A DNA stretch of 64,000 bases from Haloarcula salina (GTDB lineage: Archaea; Halobacteriota; Halobacteria; Halobacteriales; Haloarculaceae): the NCBI RefSeq assembly GCF_010119195.1, contig NZ_WRXL01000001.1, forward strand, positions 62,001 to 126,000. Reading direction: 5' to 3'. Made by a program: the position numbers and the translations under genes. Below, one piece after another: positions 43,353-53,156 of this stretch; the first letter of the stretch is position 1, and every line of letters starts with the position of its first letter. The notes beneath the pieces were generated by a model. The model was not told where the DNA came from and did no database searches. It worked only from the letters and a program-made list of their open reading frames with translations.

Positions 43353-45674
43353 ATGGTAACCGATAGGGATTCACCGCTCCCGAGTTTCGTCGGCGGCAGT
43401 TACGCCGCGAGGCTCGGGGTCGCGCTCGCGTTCGCGATACTCGTCATCATCGGGGCGGGCGTTCTGACGAGCGTACAGGCGTCAGCGACGCTCGAAGCGG
43501 ACGTGGCCGACGACATAACGGCGCTGTCAGAGACACAGGCCGCCCAGTTGGACGACTGGCTGACGACCTCGCGGCGGAGCGTCCGCTCGACGTCGCGACT
43601 GCCCGTGTTCACGACCGGAACGACCGACGAGAAGCAATCGCGACTGGAGCGCATGCAGTCGAACGAGGAGCTCCCGCCGACGGTGGTGGCGGCACACTAC
43701 GTCGACACGGACTCGAACGAGATCCTCGCCAGTTCGAACCGGGACTTCGTCGGCGTCGACGCCGAGGAACAGGGCGCGCTGTTCGCGACGAACCCGCCGC
43801 AGTTCGACGGGCCCGACGACACCCACGTGACGGACCCGTTCTCCGTCTCGGTCGTCGATCACCCGATCGTCGCGGTCGTCTCGCCGGTCCCGGGAGAACG
43901 GGACCGCGCGGTCGTATACATGGTCGACCTCGCGGCGAAGGCCGACCAGATATCCAATCAGCGCGACGGGTCGTTCACGACGGTCGTCAACACCGACGGC
44001 GTGTTCGTCTCGCACCCGGACACCTCGAAGATCGGCACCACCGCGCCGATCTCACAGATGTCCTCGAACCCGCTCGCGTCGCTCGAACCCGGGCAGAGCG
44101 GCTTCCACGAATCCGAGGAGATGCTGATGGGGCTGAGCCGGCTCGAGTCCAACGACTGGATCGTGATGGTCCACTCGGACCCCGAGGTGGCCTACGCGCT
44201 GAGCGACCAGATCAACTCCGACCTCATCGGGCTGATCCTGCTCGCCGTCGTCAACCTCGGACTCATCGGGGTCACCATCGGCGGGAACACCATCGCCTCG
44301 CTCCGCCGGCTCTCGGCGAAGGCCGAGGCGATGGCCGACGGCGACCTCGACACCACGCTCGAGACGTCCCGCGAGGACGAGTTCGGGACGCTGTACGCGG
44401 CGTTCGACAACATGCGGACGAACCTCCGTGACAAGATTTCCGAAGCCGAGGCGGCCCGCGAGGAGGCCGAGGCGGCCAAGGAGTCCGCGCAGACGGCCCG
44501 CGAAGAGGTCGAGGCCGAGCGCAACGAGATGGAGGCGCTGACCGGTCACCTCGAACTCAAGGCCCAGCAGTACAGCGACGCGCTGGACGCGGCCGCGAAC
44601 GGCGACCTGACCGCCCGCGTCGACCCGGACAGCATGAGCGATCCGATGGCCGAAGTGGGCGAGGACATCAACGCCACGCTCGACGCGCTCGGCGACACGA
44701 TCGCGGACATGAAGACGTTCGCGACGAACGTCATCCAGTCCAGCGAGCGGGTCGGGTCCAACGCCGAACGCGTCGACCGGGCGAGCGAGCAGGTCGCGAA
44801 GTCGATCACCGAGATCTTCGAGGGCACGACCGAGCAAAACGAGGGCCTCGAATCGGCCGCCTCGGAGATGCAGAACCTCTCGGCCATCGCCGAGCAGGTC
44901 GCCTCGTCCGCCCAGCAGGTCGCCGACACCTCCCAGTCGGCCGCCCGCGTCGGCGAGGACGGACGCGAGGCGGCCCAGGAGGCCATCGCCGAGATGAACG
45001 CCATCGAGGACGAGACCGAGGAGACGGTCACAGAGATCAACGCGCTCGACGACGAGCTCGACGAGATCGGCGAGATCGTGAGCGTCATCACCAGCATCGT
45101 CGAGCAGACGAACATGCTGGCGCTGAACGCTTCCATCGAGGCCGCGCACGCGGACGGCGACGGCGAGGGCTTCGCCGTCGTCGCCGACGAGATCAAGGGC
45201 CTCGCGGAGGAGACCAAGGCGGCCGCCGGCGACATCGAAGGGCGCATCGAGGCCATCCAGGAGCAGGCCGGCGACACGGTCGAGACGATGGAGTCGACCA
45301 GCCGCCGCATCACGGAAGGCGTCTCCACGGTCGAGGAGGCCGTCGACGCGCTGGAGACCATCGTCGAATACACCGAGGAGGTCGACACCGGCATCCAGGA
45401 GATCGACCGCGCGACCGAGGAACAGGCACGGACCGCACAGGACGTGATGGAGACCATCGACGACCTCACGACCATCAGCCAGCAGACGGCGACGGAAGCG
45501 GACACCGTTGCTGGCGCGGCGGACGACCAGTCGGCCTCTATCGGAGAGGTGTCCGACTCCGCGGCGGAGCTCCGCCAGCGCGCCGACGACCTCGAATCGC
45601 TCCTCGACCGCTTCACCGTCGACGACGCGGCCGAGACGGACGCGGACGGCGCGACCGCGACTATGGACGACTGA
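43353..45674 (+). CDS. htrII: Phototaxis transducer HtrII-like methyl-accepting protein
   Basis: 773 residues. TM1 (about 15-40) is followed by an extracellular Cache-like domain (about 40-280, with [32 protein letters not shown]), TM2 (about 288-312), HAMP segments, long coiled coils ([20 protein letters not shown]) and the signalling tip [35 protein letters not shown]. Two base pairs separate it from the rhodopsin gene, so the pair forms a light-sensing complex that feeds the chemotaxis kinase CheA. A large extracellular domain is as in Halobacterium HtrII and unlike the short Natronomonas version, so it may also sense a chemical. A TATA-like TTTATTGG (43323-43330) is about 27 nt before the ATG. 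Confidence 0.93.
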   Translation: MVTDRDSPLPSFVGGSYAARLGVALAFAILVIIGAGVLTSVQASATLEADVADDITALSETQAAQLDDWLTTSRRSVRSTSRLPVFTTGTTDEKQSRLERMQSNEELPPTVVAAHYVDTDSNEILASSNRDFVGVDAEEQGALFATNPPQFDGPDDTHVTDPFSVSVVDHPIVAVVSPVPGERDRAVVYMVDLAAKADQISNQRDGSFTTVVNTDGVFVSHPDTSKIGTTAPISQMSSNPLASLEPGQSGFHESEEMLMGLSRLESNDWIVMVHSDPEVAYALSDQINSDLIGLILLAVVNLGLIGVTIGGNTIASLRRLSAKAEAMADGDLDTTLETSREDEFGTLYAAFDNMRTNLRDKISEAEAAREEAEAAKESAQTAREEVEAERNEMEALTGHLELKAQQYSDALDAAANGDLTARVDPDSMSDPMAEVGEDINATLDALGDTIADMKTFATNVIQSSERVGSNAERVDRASEQVAKSITEIFEGTTEQNEGLESAASEMQNLSAIAEQVASSAQQVADTSQSAARVGEDGREAAQEAIAEMNAIEDETEETVTEINALDDELDEIGEIVSVITSIVEQTNMLALNASIEAAHADGDGEGFAVVADEIKGLAEETKAAAGDIEGRIEAIQEQAGDTVETMESTSRRITEGVSTVEEAVDALETIVEYTEEVDTGIQEIDRATEEQARTAQDVMETIDDLTTISQQTATEADTVAGAADDQSASIGEVSDSAAELRQRADDLESLLDRFTVDDAAETDADGATATMDD

Positions 45675-45676
45675 CA

Positions 45677-46381
45677 ATGGCTGACATCACTACCTGGTTC
45701 ACGCTGGGACTGCTCGGCGAACTGCTCGGGACGGCCGTACTGGCCTACGGCTACACGCTCGTCCCCGAAGAGACGCGGCGGCGCTACCTGCTACTGGTCG
45801 CGATTCCCGGTATCGCCATCGTCGCTTACGCGCTGATGACGCTCGGGTTCGGCGCGATACAGGCGCAGGGCCACGCCGTCTACGCCGTCCGGTACGCCGA
45901 CTGGCTGTTGACCACGCCGATCAACGTCCTGTTCCTGGCGTTGCTTGCCGGGGCGGACCGACGCGAGACGGTCGCGCTCGTCGCGCTCCAGGCGTTGACC
46001 ATCGCGTTCGGCTTCGCCGGCGCACTCGTCCCGGCTCCGTTCAGCTACGGGCTGTTCGCGGTCGGGGCGGCGCTGTTCGGCGGCGTCGTCTACCTGCTCT
46101 ACGGATCCGTCGCCGAAGCGGCGAGCGAGACGCTGTCGGACCTCGAGATGAGCATGTACCGCACGCTCCGAAACTTCGTCGTCGTCCTGTGGTCGGTCTA
46201 CCCCGTCGTCTGGCTGCTCGGCGCACCGGGCCTCGGCCTGATGGACATCGAGACGGCGTCGATGGTCATCGTCTACCTCGACGTGGTCACGAAGGTCGGC
46301 TTCGGCGTCATCGCGCTCTTCGCGATGACGAACATCGGGTCGGTCAGCGAGGACGAGGTAGTGGCGACCGCGGGGGACTAG
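45677..46381 (+). CDS. sopII: Sensory rhodopsin II
   Basis: 234-residue seven-helix retinal protein. The Schiff-base Lys is K206 in YLDVVTKVGFG; the counterion is D75 in VRYADWLLTTP. The proton-donor position is F86 (PINVLFLALL), not Asp, which marks a sensor rather than a pump, and Y175 with T205 matches the Tyr/Thr pair that signals to the transducer in SRII. W172, D202 and VVWLLGAPG fit as well. It is expected to absorb blue-green light and mediate a photophobic response via HtrII. The gene follows htrII by 2 bp, so the stoichiometric pair is cotranscribed. Confidence 0.95.
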   Translation: MADITTWFTLGLLGELLGTAVLAYGYTLVPEETRRRYLLLVAIPGIAIVAYALMTLGFGAIQAQGHAVYAVRYADWLLTTPINVLFLALLAGADRRETVALVALQALTIAFGFAGALVPAPFSYGLFAVGAALFGGVVYLLYGSVAEAASETLSDLEMSMYRTLRNFVVVLWSVYPVVWLLGAPGLGLMDIETASMVIVYLDVVTKVGFGVIALFAMTNIGSVSEDEVVATAGD

Positions 46382-46502
46382 CGAGCCACGAAGTCCGCTC
46401 CTCAGCGTACGAGCGGTGACCGCACCGAGCGCGCACCTGCGAAGGCGCACGACGTCACCATGAACGCGTTTTCAGAACGACAGACCGAGCCGGGAGCGGC
46501 GC

Positions 46503-46838
46503 TCAGGAACCGTCGTCACGCACGGCGCCGGTGTCGTTCGTCCCGTCGGCCGCATCCGATGGTTCGGCCTCGCCCTCCAGCGTATCGAGCGCGGCGGGAA
46601 GCCGGTTGTCGATCAGCCAGAAGGTCAGGCGATAGACGCCGTAACCGAGGACGACGAACAGCAGTAGGTCGATGAGATACAGTTCGAGAAATTCGACGAG
46701 CGAGATCTGGCTGAGCGCGAGGTCCCCGGTGAGAATGAGGAACTCCAGCGTGGCGACGACGAACAGCGCCGGCGCAAAGAGAACGACCAGTCCGATGACG
46801 AGAATGACGAGCCGCCGTTGCGATTCAGCCGATGACAT
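46503..46838 (-). CDS. Small two-helix membrane protein
   Basis: 111 residues. Two strongly hydrophobic segments (about 10-36, LVILVIGLVVLFAPALFVVATLEFLIL, and about 50-72) precede a polar acidic tail of about 30 residues rich in Asp/Glu. I recognise no family; similar small proteins next to rhodopsin genes are common in haloarchaea, but I cannot tie it to phototaxis. It is convergent with sopII. ATG 46836-46838 is the best start, since the upstream codons are Arg/Ser-rich. Confidence 0.6.
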   Translation of the reverse strand: MSSAESQRRLVILVIGLVVLFAPALFVVATLEFLILTGDLALSQISLVEFLELYLIDLLLFVVLGYGVYRLTFWLIDNRLPAALDTLEGEAEPSDAADGTNDTGAVRDDGS

Positions 46839-46987
46839 ACCTACAGTATTGCTGTCCAGACGGATAGGTTTGCACGACGGGAGTGGGGCTGCGTTCCGTG
46901 ATCGAGGGGAGACGGCCGTACGACCGACCCACGACCACCTGTCGCTCACGAGGCGACGGCCGAAAAATCGGTGCGGGAGTCAGCCAG

Positions 46988-47947
46988 TCAGTGGATGCCC
47001 ATCGCTTCGATCTGCTCTTGATACCGGTTTCGGATAGTGACCTCGGTCACCTGGGCCACGTCGGCGACTTCGCGCTGGGTCTTCTTCTCGTTGCAGAGCA
47101 ACGAGGCGGCGTAGATGGCGGCGGCGGCGTATCCTGTCGGCGACTTGCCGGAGAGCAGGCCCTGCTCGGCGGTGGTGTCGATGATCTCGTTGGCCTTGGA
47201 CTGGACCTCCTCGGAGAGTTCCAGTTCCGAGGCGAAGCGGGGGACGTACTGCTTGGGGTCGACCGGCTCCATCTTGAGTTCGAGCTCCTGGGCGACGTAG
47301 CGGTAGGTCCGACCGATCTCCTTCTGCTCGACGCGGGACACGTCCGAGACCTCTTCGAGGCTCCGGGGGATGCCCTCCTGCCGGCAGGCCGCGTACAGGC
47401 AGGCGGTGGCGACGCCCTCGATGGAGCGCCCGCGGATGAGGTCCTCGTTGAGCGCGCGGCGGTAGATGACCGAGGCGACCTCACGCACCGAGCGGGGCAC
47501 GCCCAGCGCGCTCGCCATGCGGTCGATCTCCGACAGCGCGAACTGCAGATTCCGCTCGCCGGCGTCCTTGGTTCGGATGCGCTCCTGCCACTTTCGCAGC
47601 CGGTGCATCTGGCTCCGTTTCTCCGAGGAGAGCGACCGACCGTAGGCGTCCTTGTCCTTCCAGTCGATCTGGGTGGTCAGCCCCTTGTCGTGCATCGTCT
47701 GGGTCGTCGGGGCCCCGACGCGTGACTTCGACTGGCGCTCGGAGTGGTTGAACGCCCGCCACTCCGGGCCGCGGTCGATGTTCTCGTCCTCGATGACGAG
47801 GCCGCAGTCCTCGCAGACGAGTTCCCCCCCGCCGTCGCTGGTGATGGACTCCGACTCACACTCTGGGCAGGTCTGCTGGCCCGTGCTCTCGGATTCCTGC
47901 TCGCGTTCCTCCTGGTCAGAATCCCGCTGGCGCGTCGGCCGTTCCAT
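46988..47947 (-). CDS. tfb: Transcription initiation factor TFB
   Basis: 319 residues. The N-terminal zinc ribbon ([25 protein letters not shown], two CxxC pairs at about residues 27-49) is followed by the B-reader/linker, [35 protein letters not shown], and two cyclin-like repeats (about 120-205 and 215-310), the second containing [18 protein letters not shown] and the DNA-contacting C-terminal helix [18 protein letters not shown]. It recruits RNA polymerase to TBP-bound promoters. Haloarchaea have several TFBs; I cannot say which one this is. A TATA box CATTTATACG lies about 28 nt before the ATG (47971-47980). Confidence 0.95.
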   Translation of the reverse strand: MERPTRQRDSDQEEREQESESTGQQTCPECESESITSDGGGELVCEDCGLVIEDENIDRGPEWRAFNHSERQSKSRVGAPTTQTMHDKGLTTQIDWKDKDAYGRSLSSEKRSQMHRLRKWQERIRTKDAGERNLQFALSEIDRMASALGVPRSVREVASVIYRRALNEDLIRGRSIEGVATACLYAACRQEGIPRSLEEVSDVSRVEQKEIGRTYRYVAQELELKMEPVDPKQYVPRFASELELSEEVQSKANEIIDTTAEQGLLSGKSPTGYAAAAIYAASLLCNEKKTQREVADVAQVTEVTIRNRYQEQIEAMGIH

Positions 47948-48085
47948 GTGTTCTTTTACGGAGAAAAGCCAATCACGTATAAATGTTTGGGTGGTTCGCC
48001 TATATTTCTCATCCCACGGGCCTGTATACTGGGGGCGAATCGGGCCAGCGTAAAGGCTTAACCGCGGGCGCGCGGTGATGTTGTC

Positions 48086-48982
48086 ATGATTGTGGCCGTA
48101 CTCGGGGCCGGTCAGCGGGGGCGCGACATCGCACAGCGATGCGTCCGCGCGGGCCACGACGTGCGCCTCCGCGGCACAGACGCGACCGCCGTGATGGACC
48201 GCATCGACGAGATCGAGCGCGCACTGGACGCGACGGGCCAACAGGAGCGCGTCGACGGGACGACGGGGCTCGAAAGCGCCGTCAGCGGGGCCGAAGTCGT
48301 CATCGACGCGGACGACCGCGACACGGACGGCCACCGCGAACTGGTCGCCGAGACGGAGACGATGGTGGGCGAGGACGCGCTACTCGCGGTCAGCGAGCCG
48401 ACGGTGTCGGTGACGGCGGTCGCGACCGGTCTTCGCGCCCCGGACCGGTCCGTCGGCCTCCACCTCGTCGACCCGCCGGACGGGGACGTCGTGGAAGTGG
48501 TCATCGCGGAGCAGACGACGGGACGGACCCGCGACCGGGCCGCGGCCTTCGTCGAGTCGCTCGACGCGACGCCGGTGGTCGTCCGCGACACGCCGGGGTT
48601 CGCTGCGATGCGCCTCGAACTCGCTGCGATCGCCGAGGCGGTCCGGATGGTCGAGGAGGGAGTCGCGTCCGTTCGGGACGTTGACCGCGCGTTCGAACGC
48701 GAGGGCGCGGGCGGACACGGCGCGTCCGACCGCCGGCGCGGACCGCTCGCACGCGCCGATCGACTCGGCCTGGAGACGGTACTGAGCGGGCTCACGGACC
48801 TCTCGGAGCGGCTCGACGCCCGCTTCGAACCGCCGGCGTTGTTACGGCGGAAGGTCGAAGACGGCCGACTCGGCGCGGCGACCGGCGAGGGGTTCTACGT
48901 CTGGGAGAACGGCGAACCGACGACGGGGGCCGACCCCGACCCGGAGGTCCCCACGCGCGACGACGACTCGGGCGTCCGATGA
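48086..48982 (+). CDS. 3-hydroxyacyl-CoA dehydrogenase
   Basis: 298 residues. The Rossmann motif [28 protein letters not shown] (N-terminal 30 residues), the active-site region in [47 protein letters not shown], and the C-terminal helical domain match HbdA/FadB-type NAD-dependent dehydrogenases of beta-oxidation. The usual GLHFxNP motif is [10 protein letters not shown] here, a deviation that may affect substrate use. It overlaps the next gene by 4 bases and is divergent from tfb. An AT-rich GGCTTAACC (about 48055) lies about 28 nt before the ATG. Confidence 0.88.
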   Translation: MIVAVLGAGQRGRDIAQRCVRAGHDVRLRGTDATAVMDRIDEIERALDATGQQERVDGTTGLESAVSGAEVVIDADDRDTDGHRELVAETETMVGEDALLAVSEPTVSVTAVATGLRAPDRSVGLHLVDPPDGDVVEVVIAEQTTGRTRDRAAAFVESLDATPVVVRDTPGFAAMRLELAAIAEAVRMVEEGVASVRDVDRAFEREGAGGHGASDRRRGPLARADRLGLETVLSGLTDLSERLDARFEPPALLRRKVEDGRLGAATGEGFYVWENGEPTTGADPDPEVPTRDDDSGVR

Positions 48983-49578
48983 GTCCGCCGGACGCGCCGC
49001 CCGTGGAGTACGAGGAGGACGACGACGAGTTCTCGACGCTGTTCGACGAACTCGAAGAGCTCGAGGACCTCGTGGACTCCGAGGACGAGCGCCGACAGGT
49101 CCGCGAGGCGATGCGCGCGGCCGCCGAGTCACAGGACTCCGACCCGGCGGTGTTCGGCCGGGTGGTCTGGGGCTTCGGCCGGTCGGACCTCGCGGAGGCG
49201 CTGCTCGGCTCGCTCCTGTTCGGTATCCCGATGGCGGTCGAGGGCGGGACCGTCGACGCCGGCCGCCACATCGCACGGCACCCGCTGTACCTCGCGGCGA
49301 CGCTCGCCGTTGCCATCGGTCTGGTCGTCGCGATTCTCTACGTCGCCGACTTCCAGGACGTGCGCGTCGCCAACGCCATCTTCGGGATCGTTCCCCGCCG
49401 GCTGGTCGGCGTCACCGGGACGGCGATGGTCGTCTCCGTGGCGCTGTTGACCGGGTGGGGGCTGGTCGACTGGTCGGGCGATCCGACCGCCGTCTGGGAG
49501 TCAGCCTGCATCTGTGCCGTCGCGTTCGTCCCGATGGCGATCGGTGCGGCACTGGGCGACATCCTCCCCGGGAGCTAG
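48979..49578 (+). CDS. DUF2391-type membrane protein
   Basis: 199 residues. An acidic N-terminal 70 residues ([33 protein letters not shown]) precede four to five hydrophobic segments with [47 protein letters not shown] and [23 protein letters not shown], the pattern of the DUF2391 membrane family. Function unknown. It is coupled to the preceding dehydrogenase by a 4-base overlap. Confidence 0.8.
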   Translation: MSPPDAPPVEYEEDDDEFSTLFDELEELEDLVDSEDERRQVREAMRAAAESQDSDPAVFGRVVWGFGRSDLAEALLGSLLFGIPMAVEGGTVDAGRHIARHPLYLAATLAVAIGLVVAILYVADFQDVRVANAIFGIVPRRLVGVTGTAMVVSVALLTGWGLVDWSGDPTAVWESACICAVAFVPMAIGAALGDILPGS

Positions 49579-49648
49579 GCGTGGGACGCCGTCGCGGTGG
49601 CGGTCGCGTTTGGCAATCGTTAAAAGCCGCGGTCGGATACGGAGTGGT

Positions 49649-49834
49649 ATGAGCGAGAGCCAACAGACACAGAAACGGACGCAGAAGTGCGTCTCCTGTG
49701 GCATCAACATCGCCGGCACGAACGCCGCGGCGTTCAAGTGCCCGGACTGTGGCCACCAGATCTACCGGTGTGCCACCTGTCGGAAGCAGAGCAACCTCTA
49801 CAAGTGCCCCGACTGCGGATTCACGGGACCATAA
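49649..49834 (+). CDS. HVO_2753-type small zinc-finger protein
   Basis: 61-residue protein with four CxxC pairs: CVSCG (residues 14-18), CPDCG (31-35), CATC (41-44) and CPDCG (53-57). It therefore folds as two zinc ribbons. It matches the haloarchaeal HVO_2753 family, small zinc-finger proteins reported to affect swarming and biofilm formation in Haloferax volcanii. ATG 49649 gives [13 protein letters not shown]. It is followed 2 bp later by aEF1B in the conserved order. Confidence 0.9.
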   Translation: MSESQQTQKRTQKCVSCGINIAGTNAAAFKCPDCGHQIYRCATCRKQSNLYKCPDCGFTGP

Positions 49835-49836
49835 CG

Positions 49837-50103
49837 ATGGGGAAAGTCGCCGCCAAGATGAAAGTCATGCCGCAGAGCCCGGAAGTCGACCTCGACGCCC
49901 TGCAGGACCGTCTCGAGGGCGCGCTTCCCGAGGGAACGAAGATCAACGGCTTCGAGCGCGAGGACGTGGCCTTCGGCCTCGTCGCGCTGACCCCGACGGT
50001 CATCGTCCCCGACGACTCCGGCGGGACCGACGCCGTGGAAGAGGCCTTCGCGAACGTCGACGGCGTCGAGTCGGTCTCCATCGAGAGCACCGGCCGCCTC
50101 TGA
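49837..50103 (+). CDS. ef1b: Elongation factor 1-beta
   Basis: 88-residue archaeal EF-1 beta, the GDP/GTP exchange factor for EF-1 alpha in translation elongation. [62 protein letters not shown] and the C-terminal [12 protein letters not shown] are typical. It is 2 bp downstream of the zinc-finger gene, the same neighbour order as in other Halobacteria. Confidence 0.95.
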   Translation: MGKVAAKMKVMPQSPEVDLDALQDRLEGALPEGTKINGFEREDVAFGLVALTPTVIVPDDSGGTDAVEEAFANVDGVESVSIESTGRL

Positions 50104-50212
50104 GCGTCCGGTCCTCCCCGCGTTCTCCCGTCCGTAGCGGCGGCACGACCCGACCTTGGACGGTCGCGGAACGCACGTTTTATTAGGGCGACCGGATTAG
50201 CGGGGAGCAAGA

Positions 50213-50503
50213 ATGCCCAGTTCGAACGGACCACTCGAAGGAACGCGGAACAAGCTCAAGAACAACCCCCGAGAACGCGGCTCCTCGCCGCCCCAGCGCG
50301 CCGTCGAGCAGTTCGAGAACGGCGAGAAAGTTCACCTGAAGATCGACCCCTCGGTCCCGAAAGGTCGGTTCCACCCGCGCTTTGGCGGGCAGACCGGGAC
50401 GGTCGTCGGCAAGCAAGGTGACGCCTTCAAGGTCGAAATCGTCGACGGCGGCAAGGAGAAGACCGTCATCGTCACGGCTGCGCACCTGCGCCGGCAAGAA
50501 TGA
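50213..50503 (+). CDS. rpl21e: 50S ribosomal protein L21e
   Basis: 96-residue archaeal/eukaryotic-type large-subunit protein. [67 protein letters not shown] is diagnostic. It overlaps rpoF by 4 bases and forms an operon with it. Confidence 0.95.
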   Translation: MPSSNGPLEGTRNKLKNNPRERGSSPPQRAVEQFENGEKVHLKIDPSVPKGRFHPRFGGQTGTVVGKQGDAFKVEIVDGGKEKTVIVTAAHLRRQE

Positions 50504-50856
50504 CGATCTTCAAAGAGAAGCTCGACGAAGAATACCTCACGGTCGCCGAGACGAAGGCGATCCTGGAGGACCTGGAGATGGAGCGGGCGGCCGACGAGGA
50601 CCGCGAGATGCGCTACGAGCTCAAGCGAGCTATCGAGCACGTCAACCGCTTCGCCGTCCTCGACCCCGAGGAGTCGCTGGAATTCGTCGAGGAACTGCAG
50701 GAACTCGAGAAGGTCGACACGCCGACGGCCTACAAGATCGCGAACCTGCGGCCGCTCGACCGGGACGAACTCCGCGCCGTGTTCGCCCAAGAGCGCTACA
50801 CGCTGTCCGGCGACGAACTGGACGAGATTCTCAATATCGTCAAGCGCTACGCCTGA
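50500..50856 (+). CDS. rpoF: RNA polymerase subunit F (Rpb4-like)
   Basis: 118-residue Rpb4 homologue, which pairs with Rpb7/RpoE to form the polymerase stalk. [54 protein letters not shown] and the HRDC-like C-terminal [40 protein letters not shown] match archaeal subunit F. It sits between L21e and DUF655, the standard archaeal neighbourhood. Confidence 0.93.
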   Translation: MTIFKEKLDEEYLTVAETKAILEDLEMERAADEDREMRYELKRAIEHVNRFAVLDPEESLEFVEELQELEKVDTPTAYKIANLRPLDRDELRAVFAQERYTLSGDELDEILNIVKRYA

Positions 50857-50977
50857 GGCGTCGAGCCGACCGCGTTGGCGCTCCCGCTCTATCCAAACGA
50901 GCCCCGCGTATCGACAGCCGGCGACGTGATCCTCGCCATCCACCGGCATTAAGTGGACTCTGCTCGTACTGCCTGAC

Positions 50978-51544
50978 ATGACCGATTCGGAGAGCGGCGA
51001 CAACATGATGGGAGCCGTCCTGGACGTCCTCCCGCACGGGCGACCGGGCGACGATCGCCCCCAACATCAGAAGGAGCCGCTCGCGTACGCCCTCGACGTC
51101 GAGGAGTTCTACATCTACGAGCTCTCGCTCGATGAGGACGACGACATCGCCTTCGGCGACCGCGTGGACCTGACGGAGTTCGGGCGGGTCACGGAAGTCG
51201 CGTTCGAGGACCTCCCCAGCGGCGCTCGCTCGGAGCTTGAGTACGCCGTCGAGGAGATCGTCGAGGGCGACGAGCGGCGCTTCGTCGACTTCTACAACGA
51301 TGCCCAACCCATCACGCTCCGGCTCCACCAGCTCAATCTCCTACCGGGTATCGGCAAGAAGCTCCGAAACACGATCCTCGACGAGCGCAAGCGAAAGCCC
51401 TTCGAGAGCTTCGAAGAGCTCGAAGAGCGCGTGAGCGGCCTCCACAACCCCAGAGAGGTGCTCATCGAGCGGATCATCGAGGAACTGGAAGAAGACGACC
51501 TGAAGTACCGTATCTTCGTCCGGCGCGAGGAGCAGTCCTCGTAA
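50978..51544 (+). CDS. DUF655 protein with helix-hairpin-helix motif
   Basis: 188 residues. The N-terminal half is an OB-like region (ALDVEEFYIYELSLDEDDDIAFGDRVDLTE) and the C-terminal part carries a helix-hairpin-helix (LLPGIGKKLRNTILDERKRKPFESFEELEERVSGLHNP), a sequence-independent DNA/RNA-binding motif. This is the archaeal DUF655 family, always next to ksgA and Rpb4 genes, and probably acts in RNA or rRNA maturation, though its activity is not established. Confidence 0.9.
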   Translation: MTDSESGDNMMGAVLDVLPHGRPGDDRPQHQKEPLAYALDVEEFYIYELSLDEDDDIAFGDRVDLTEFGRVTEVAFEDLPSGARSELEYAVEEIVEGDERRFVDFYNDAQPITLRLHQLNLLPGIGKKLRNTILDERKRKPFESFEELEERVSGLHNPREVLIERIIEELEEDDLKYRIFVRREEQSS

Positions 51545-51593
51545 CGACGGTCGAAGGCGACCCTTTTCTATCCCGGTCCGCTACGCCCAGCCA

Positions 51594-52448
51594 ATGACTA
51601 CAGAGACTGGGGCGCGGGACCCGGACGCACTGGTCCGCCGGGCCGGCAAGCGCGCCGACACCCGCAAGGACCAGCACTTCCTCGTCGACGACAGGGTACT
51701 CGACCGGATTCCGGGCTACGCGACCGAGGCCGGCGCGGACTGCTCGCACGTCCTCGAAATCGGGGGCGGCCCCGGGGCGCTGACGGACCGCCTGCTCGCC
51801 GTCGCCGACCGGGTGACGGTCGTCGAGCGCGATCCCGACTTCGCGGCCCACCTGGGCGAGGAGTTCGCCGAAGAGGTCGCCGACGGCCGTCTGACGGTCG
51901 TACAGGGCGACGCCCTCGACGTGGCGCTCCCCGAGTTCACCGCCAGCATATCGAACCTCCCGTACGGCGCGTCCTCGGAGATCGCGTTCCGCCTGTTGCC
52001 CGCGGGGAAGCCGCTCGTGTTGATGTTCCAGCGGGAGTTCGCCGAGCGGATGGCCGCCGACCCGGGGACGGACGATTACGGACGGCTGTCGGTCACGGCG
52101 GGCCACTACGCCGACGTGGAGGTCGTCGAGACGGTGCCGCCGGAGGCGTTCGACCCCCAGCCGCGGGTGACCAGCGCCGTTGTCCGGACGACGCCGCGGA
52201 CGCCGGACTACACCGTCCCCGACGACGCCTTCTTCATGGACTTTCTGAAGGCCGTGTTCACCCAGCGCCGAAAGACCATGCGGAATGCGATCCGGAACAC
52301 GGCGCACATCTCAGGCCTGGGCGACCCCGACGCGGTCGTCGACGCCGCCGACGAGGAGCTACTGAGCGCCCGCGCGGGCACCCTCGCTCCGCGGGACTTC
52401 GCGACGCTGGCGACGCTCGCGTACGAGGTCGGCGAGCCGGAGGCGTGA
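51594..52448 (+). CDS. ksgA: 16S rRNA dimethyladenosine methyltransferase KsgA
   Basis: 284 residues. It has the KsgA/Dim1 order: RAGKRADTRKDQHFLVDDRVLDRI (N-terminal), SAM motif I VLEIGGGPGALT (about residue 55), motif IV NLPYGASSEIAFRLL near residue 119, and MFQREFAERM. It dimethylates two adjacent adenines in the 3'-terminal hairpin of 16S rRNA during small-subunit maturation. It lies between DUF655 and the HemK2-like methyltransferase. Confidence 0.95.
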   Translation: MTTETGARDPDALVRRAGKRADTRKDQHFLVDDRVLDRIPGYATEAGADCSHVLEIGGGPGALTDRLLAVADRVTVVERDPDFAAHLGEEFAEEVADGRLTVVQGDALDVALPEFTASISNLPYGASSEIAFRLLPAGKPLVLMFQREFAERMAADPGTDDYGRLSVTAGHYADVEVVETVPPEAFDPQPRVTSAVVRTTPRTPDYTVPDDAFFMDFLKAVFTQRRKTMRNAIRNTAHISGLGDPDAVVDAADEELLSARAGTLAPRDFATLATLAYEVGEPEA

Positions 52449-52449
52449 G

Positions 52450-53094
52450 ATGAGCGAGGAGACCGGCGACAGCGATCCGACCGACGACGGTGGGGACAGG
52501 AACGACGGGGGCTCGGGCGACCGACCGTCCCTGGCCGACCGGCGCGACGTGGAGTCGGTGTACCAGCCGGCCGAGGACTCGGACCTGCTGGCGCGGACGG
52601 CCCGCGAGCGCGTCGCGTCGGGAGATCGCGTCCTCGACGTGGGGACCGGATCGGGCTACGTTGCCGCCGTGCTCGCGGAGGCCGGCGCGGACGCGGTCGG
52701 GGTCGACGTGAGCCCGCTGGCCTGCCGGCAAGCCGCCGACAACGGCGTCCCCGTCGTCCGCGGGGACCTCGTCTCGCCGTTTCGGGACGGCGTCTTCGAC
52801 CTGGTGACGTTCAATCCGCCGTACCTGCCGACGCCACAGGAACGGGAGTGGGACGACTGGATGGAACACGCGCTCTCGGGCGGGGAGGACGGGCGCCGGC
52901 TGGTCGACCCGTTCCTCGATACCGTGGAACGGGTCCTGGCTCCCGATGGCGAGGCGCTCGTGCTGGTGAGCAGTCTCACCGACCCCGGTGCCGTCCGCGA
53001 GTACGCGAGCGACCGAGATCTCGTTAGCGAGCGCCTCGCGAGCGAGAAGCACCCGTACGAGGAACTCGTCGTCCTGCGCTTTGCCGCCGAGTGA
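52450..53094 (+). CDS. HemK2/MTQ2-type protein methyltransferase
   Basis: 214 residues. After an acidic 30-residue N-terminus, the core has VYQPAEDSDLLARTARERV, SAM motif VLDVGTGSGYVAAVLAEAG (about residue 59) and the NPPY catalytic motif in VTFNPPYLPTPQEREWDDW near residue 118. This is the N5-glutamine methyltransferase set (archaeal/eukaryal MTQ2), whose usual target is the GGQ glutamine of release factor aRF1. It is 1 bp after ksgA. Confidence 0.9.
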   Translation: MSEETGDSDPTDDGGDRNDGGSGDRPSLADRRDVESVYQPAEDSDLLARTARERVASGDRVLDVGTGSGYVAAVLAEAGADAVGVDVSPLACRQAADNGVPVVRGDLVSPFRDGVFDLVTFNPPYLPTPQEREWDDWMEHALSGGEDGRRLVDPFLDTVERVLAPDGEALVLVSSLTDPGAVREYASDRDLVSERLASEKHPYEELVVLRFAAE

Positions 53095-53156
53095 TTACTG
53101 TGGAGCATTAGACTGAATAGGAAATATTAAAGCCCGTCATTTCTTATCCCGACGCA

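Noticed and set aside
44052-45677. A 541-codon minus-strand frame antisense to htrII
   Set aside because: The coiled-coil region of the transducer creates long antisense frames; no motif or promoter supports it.
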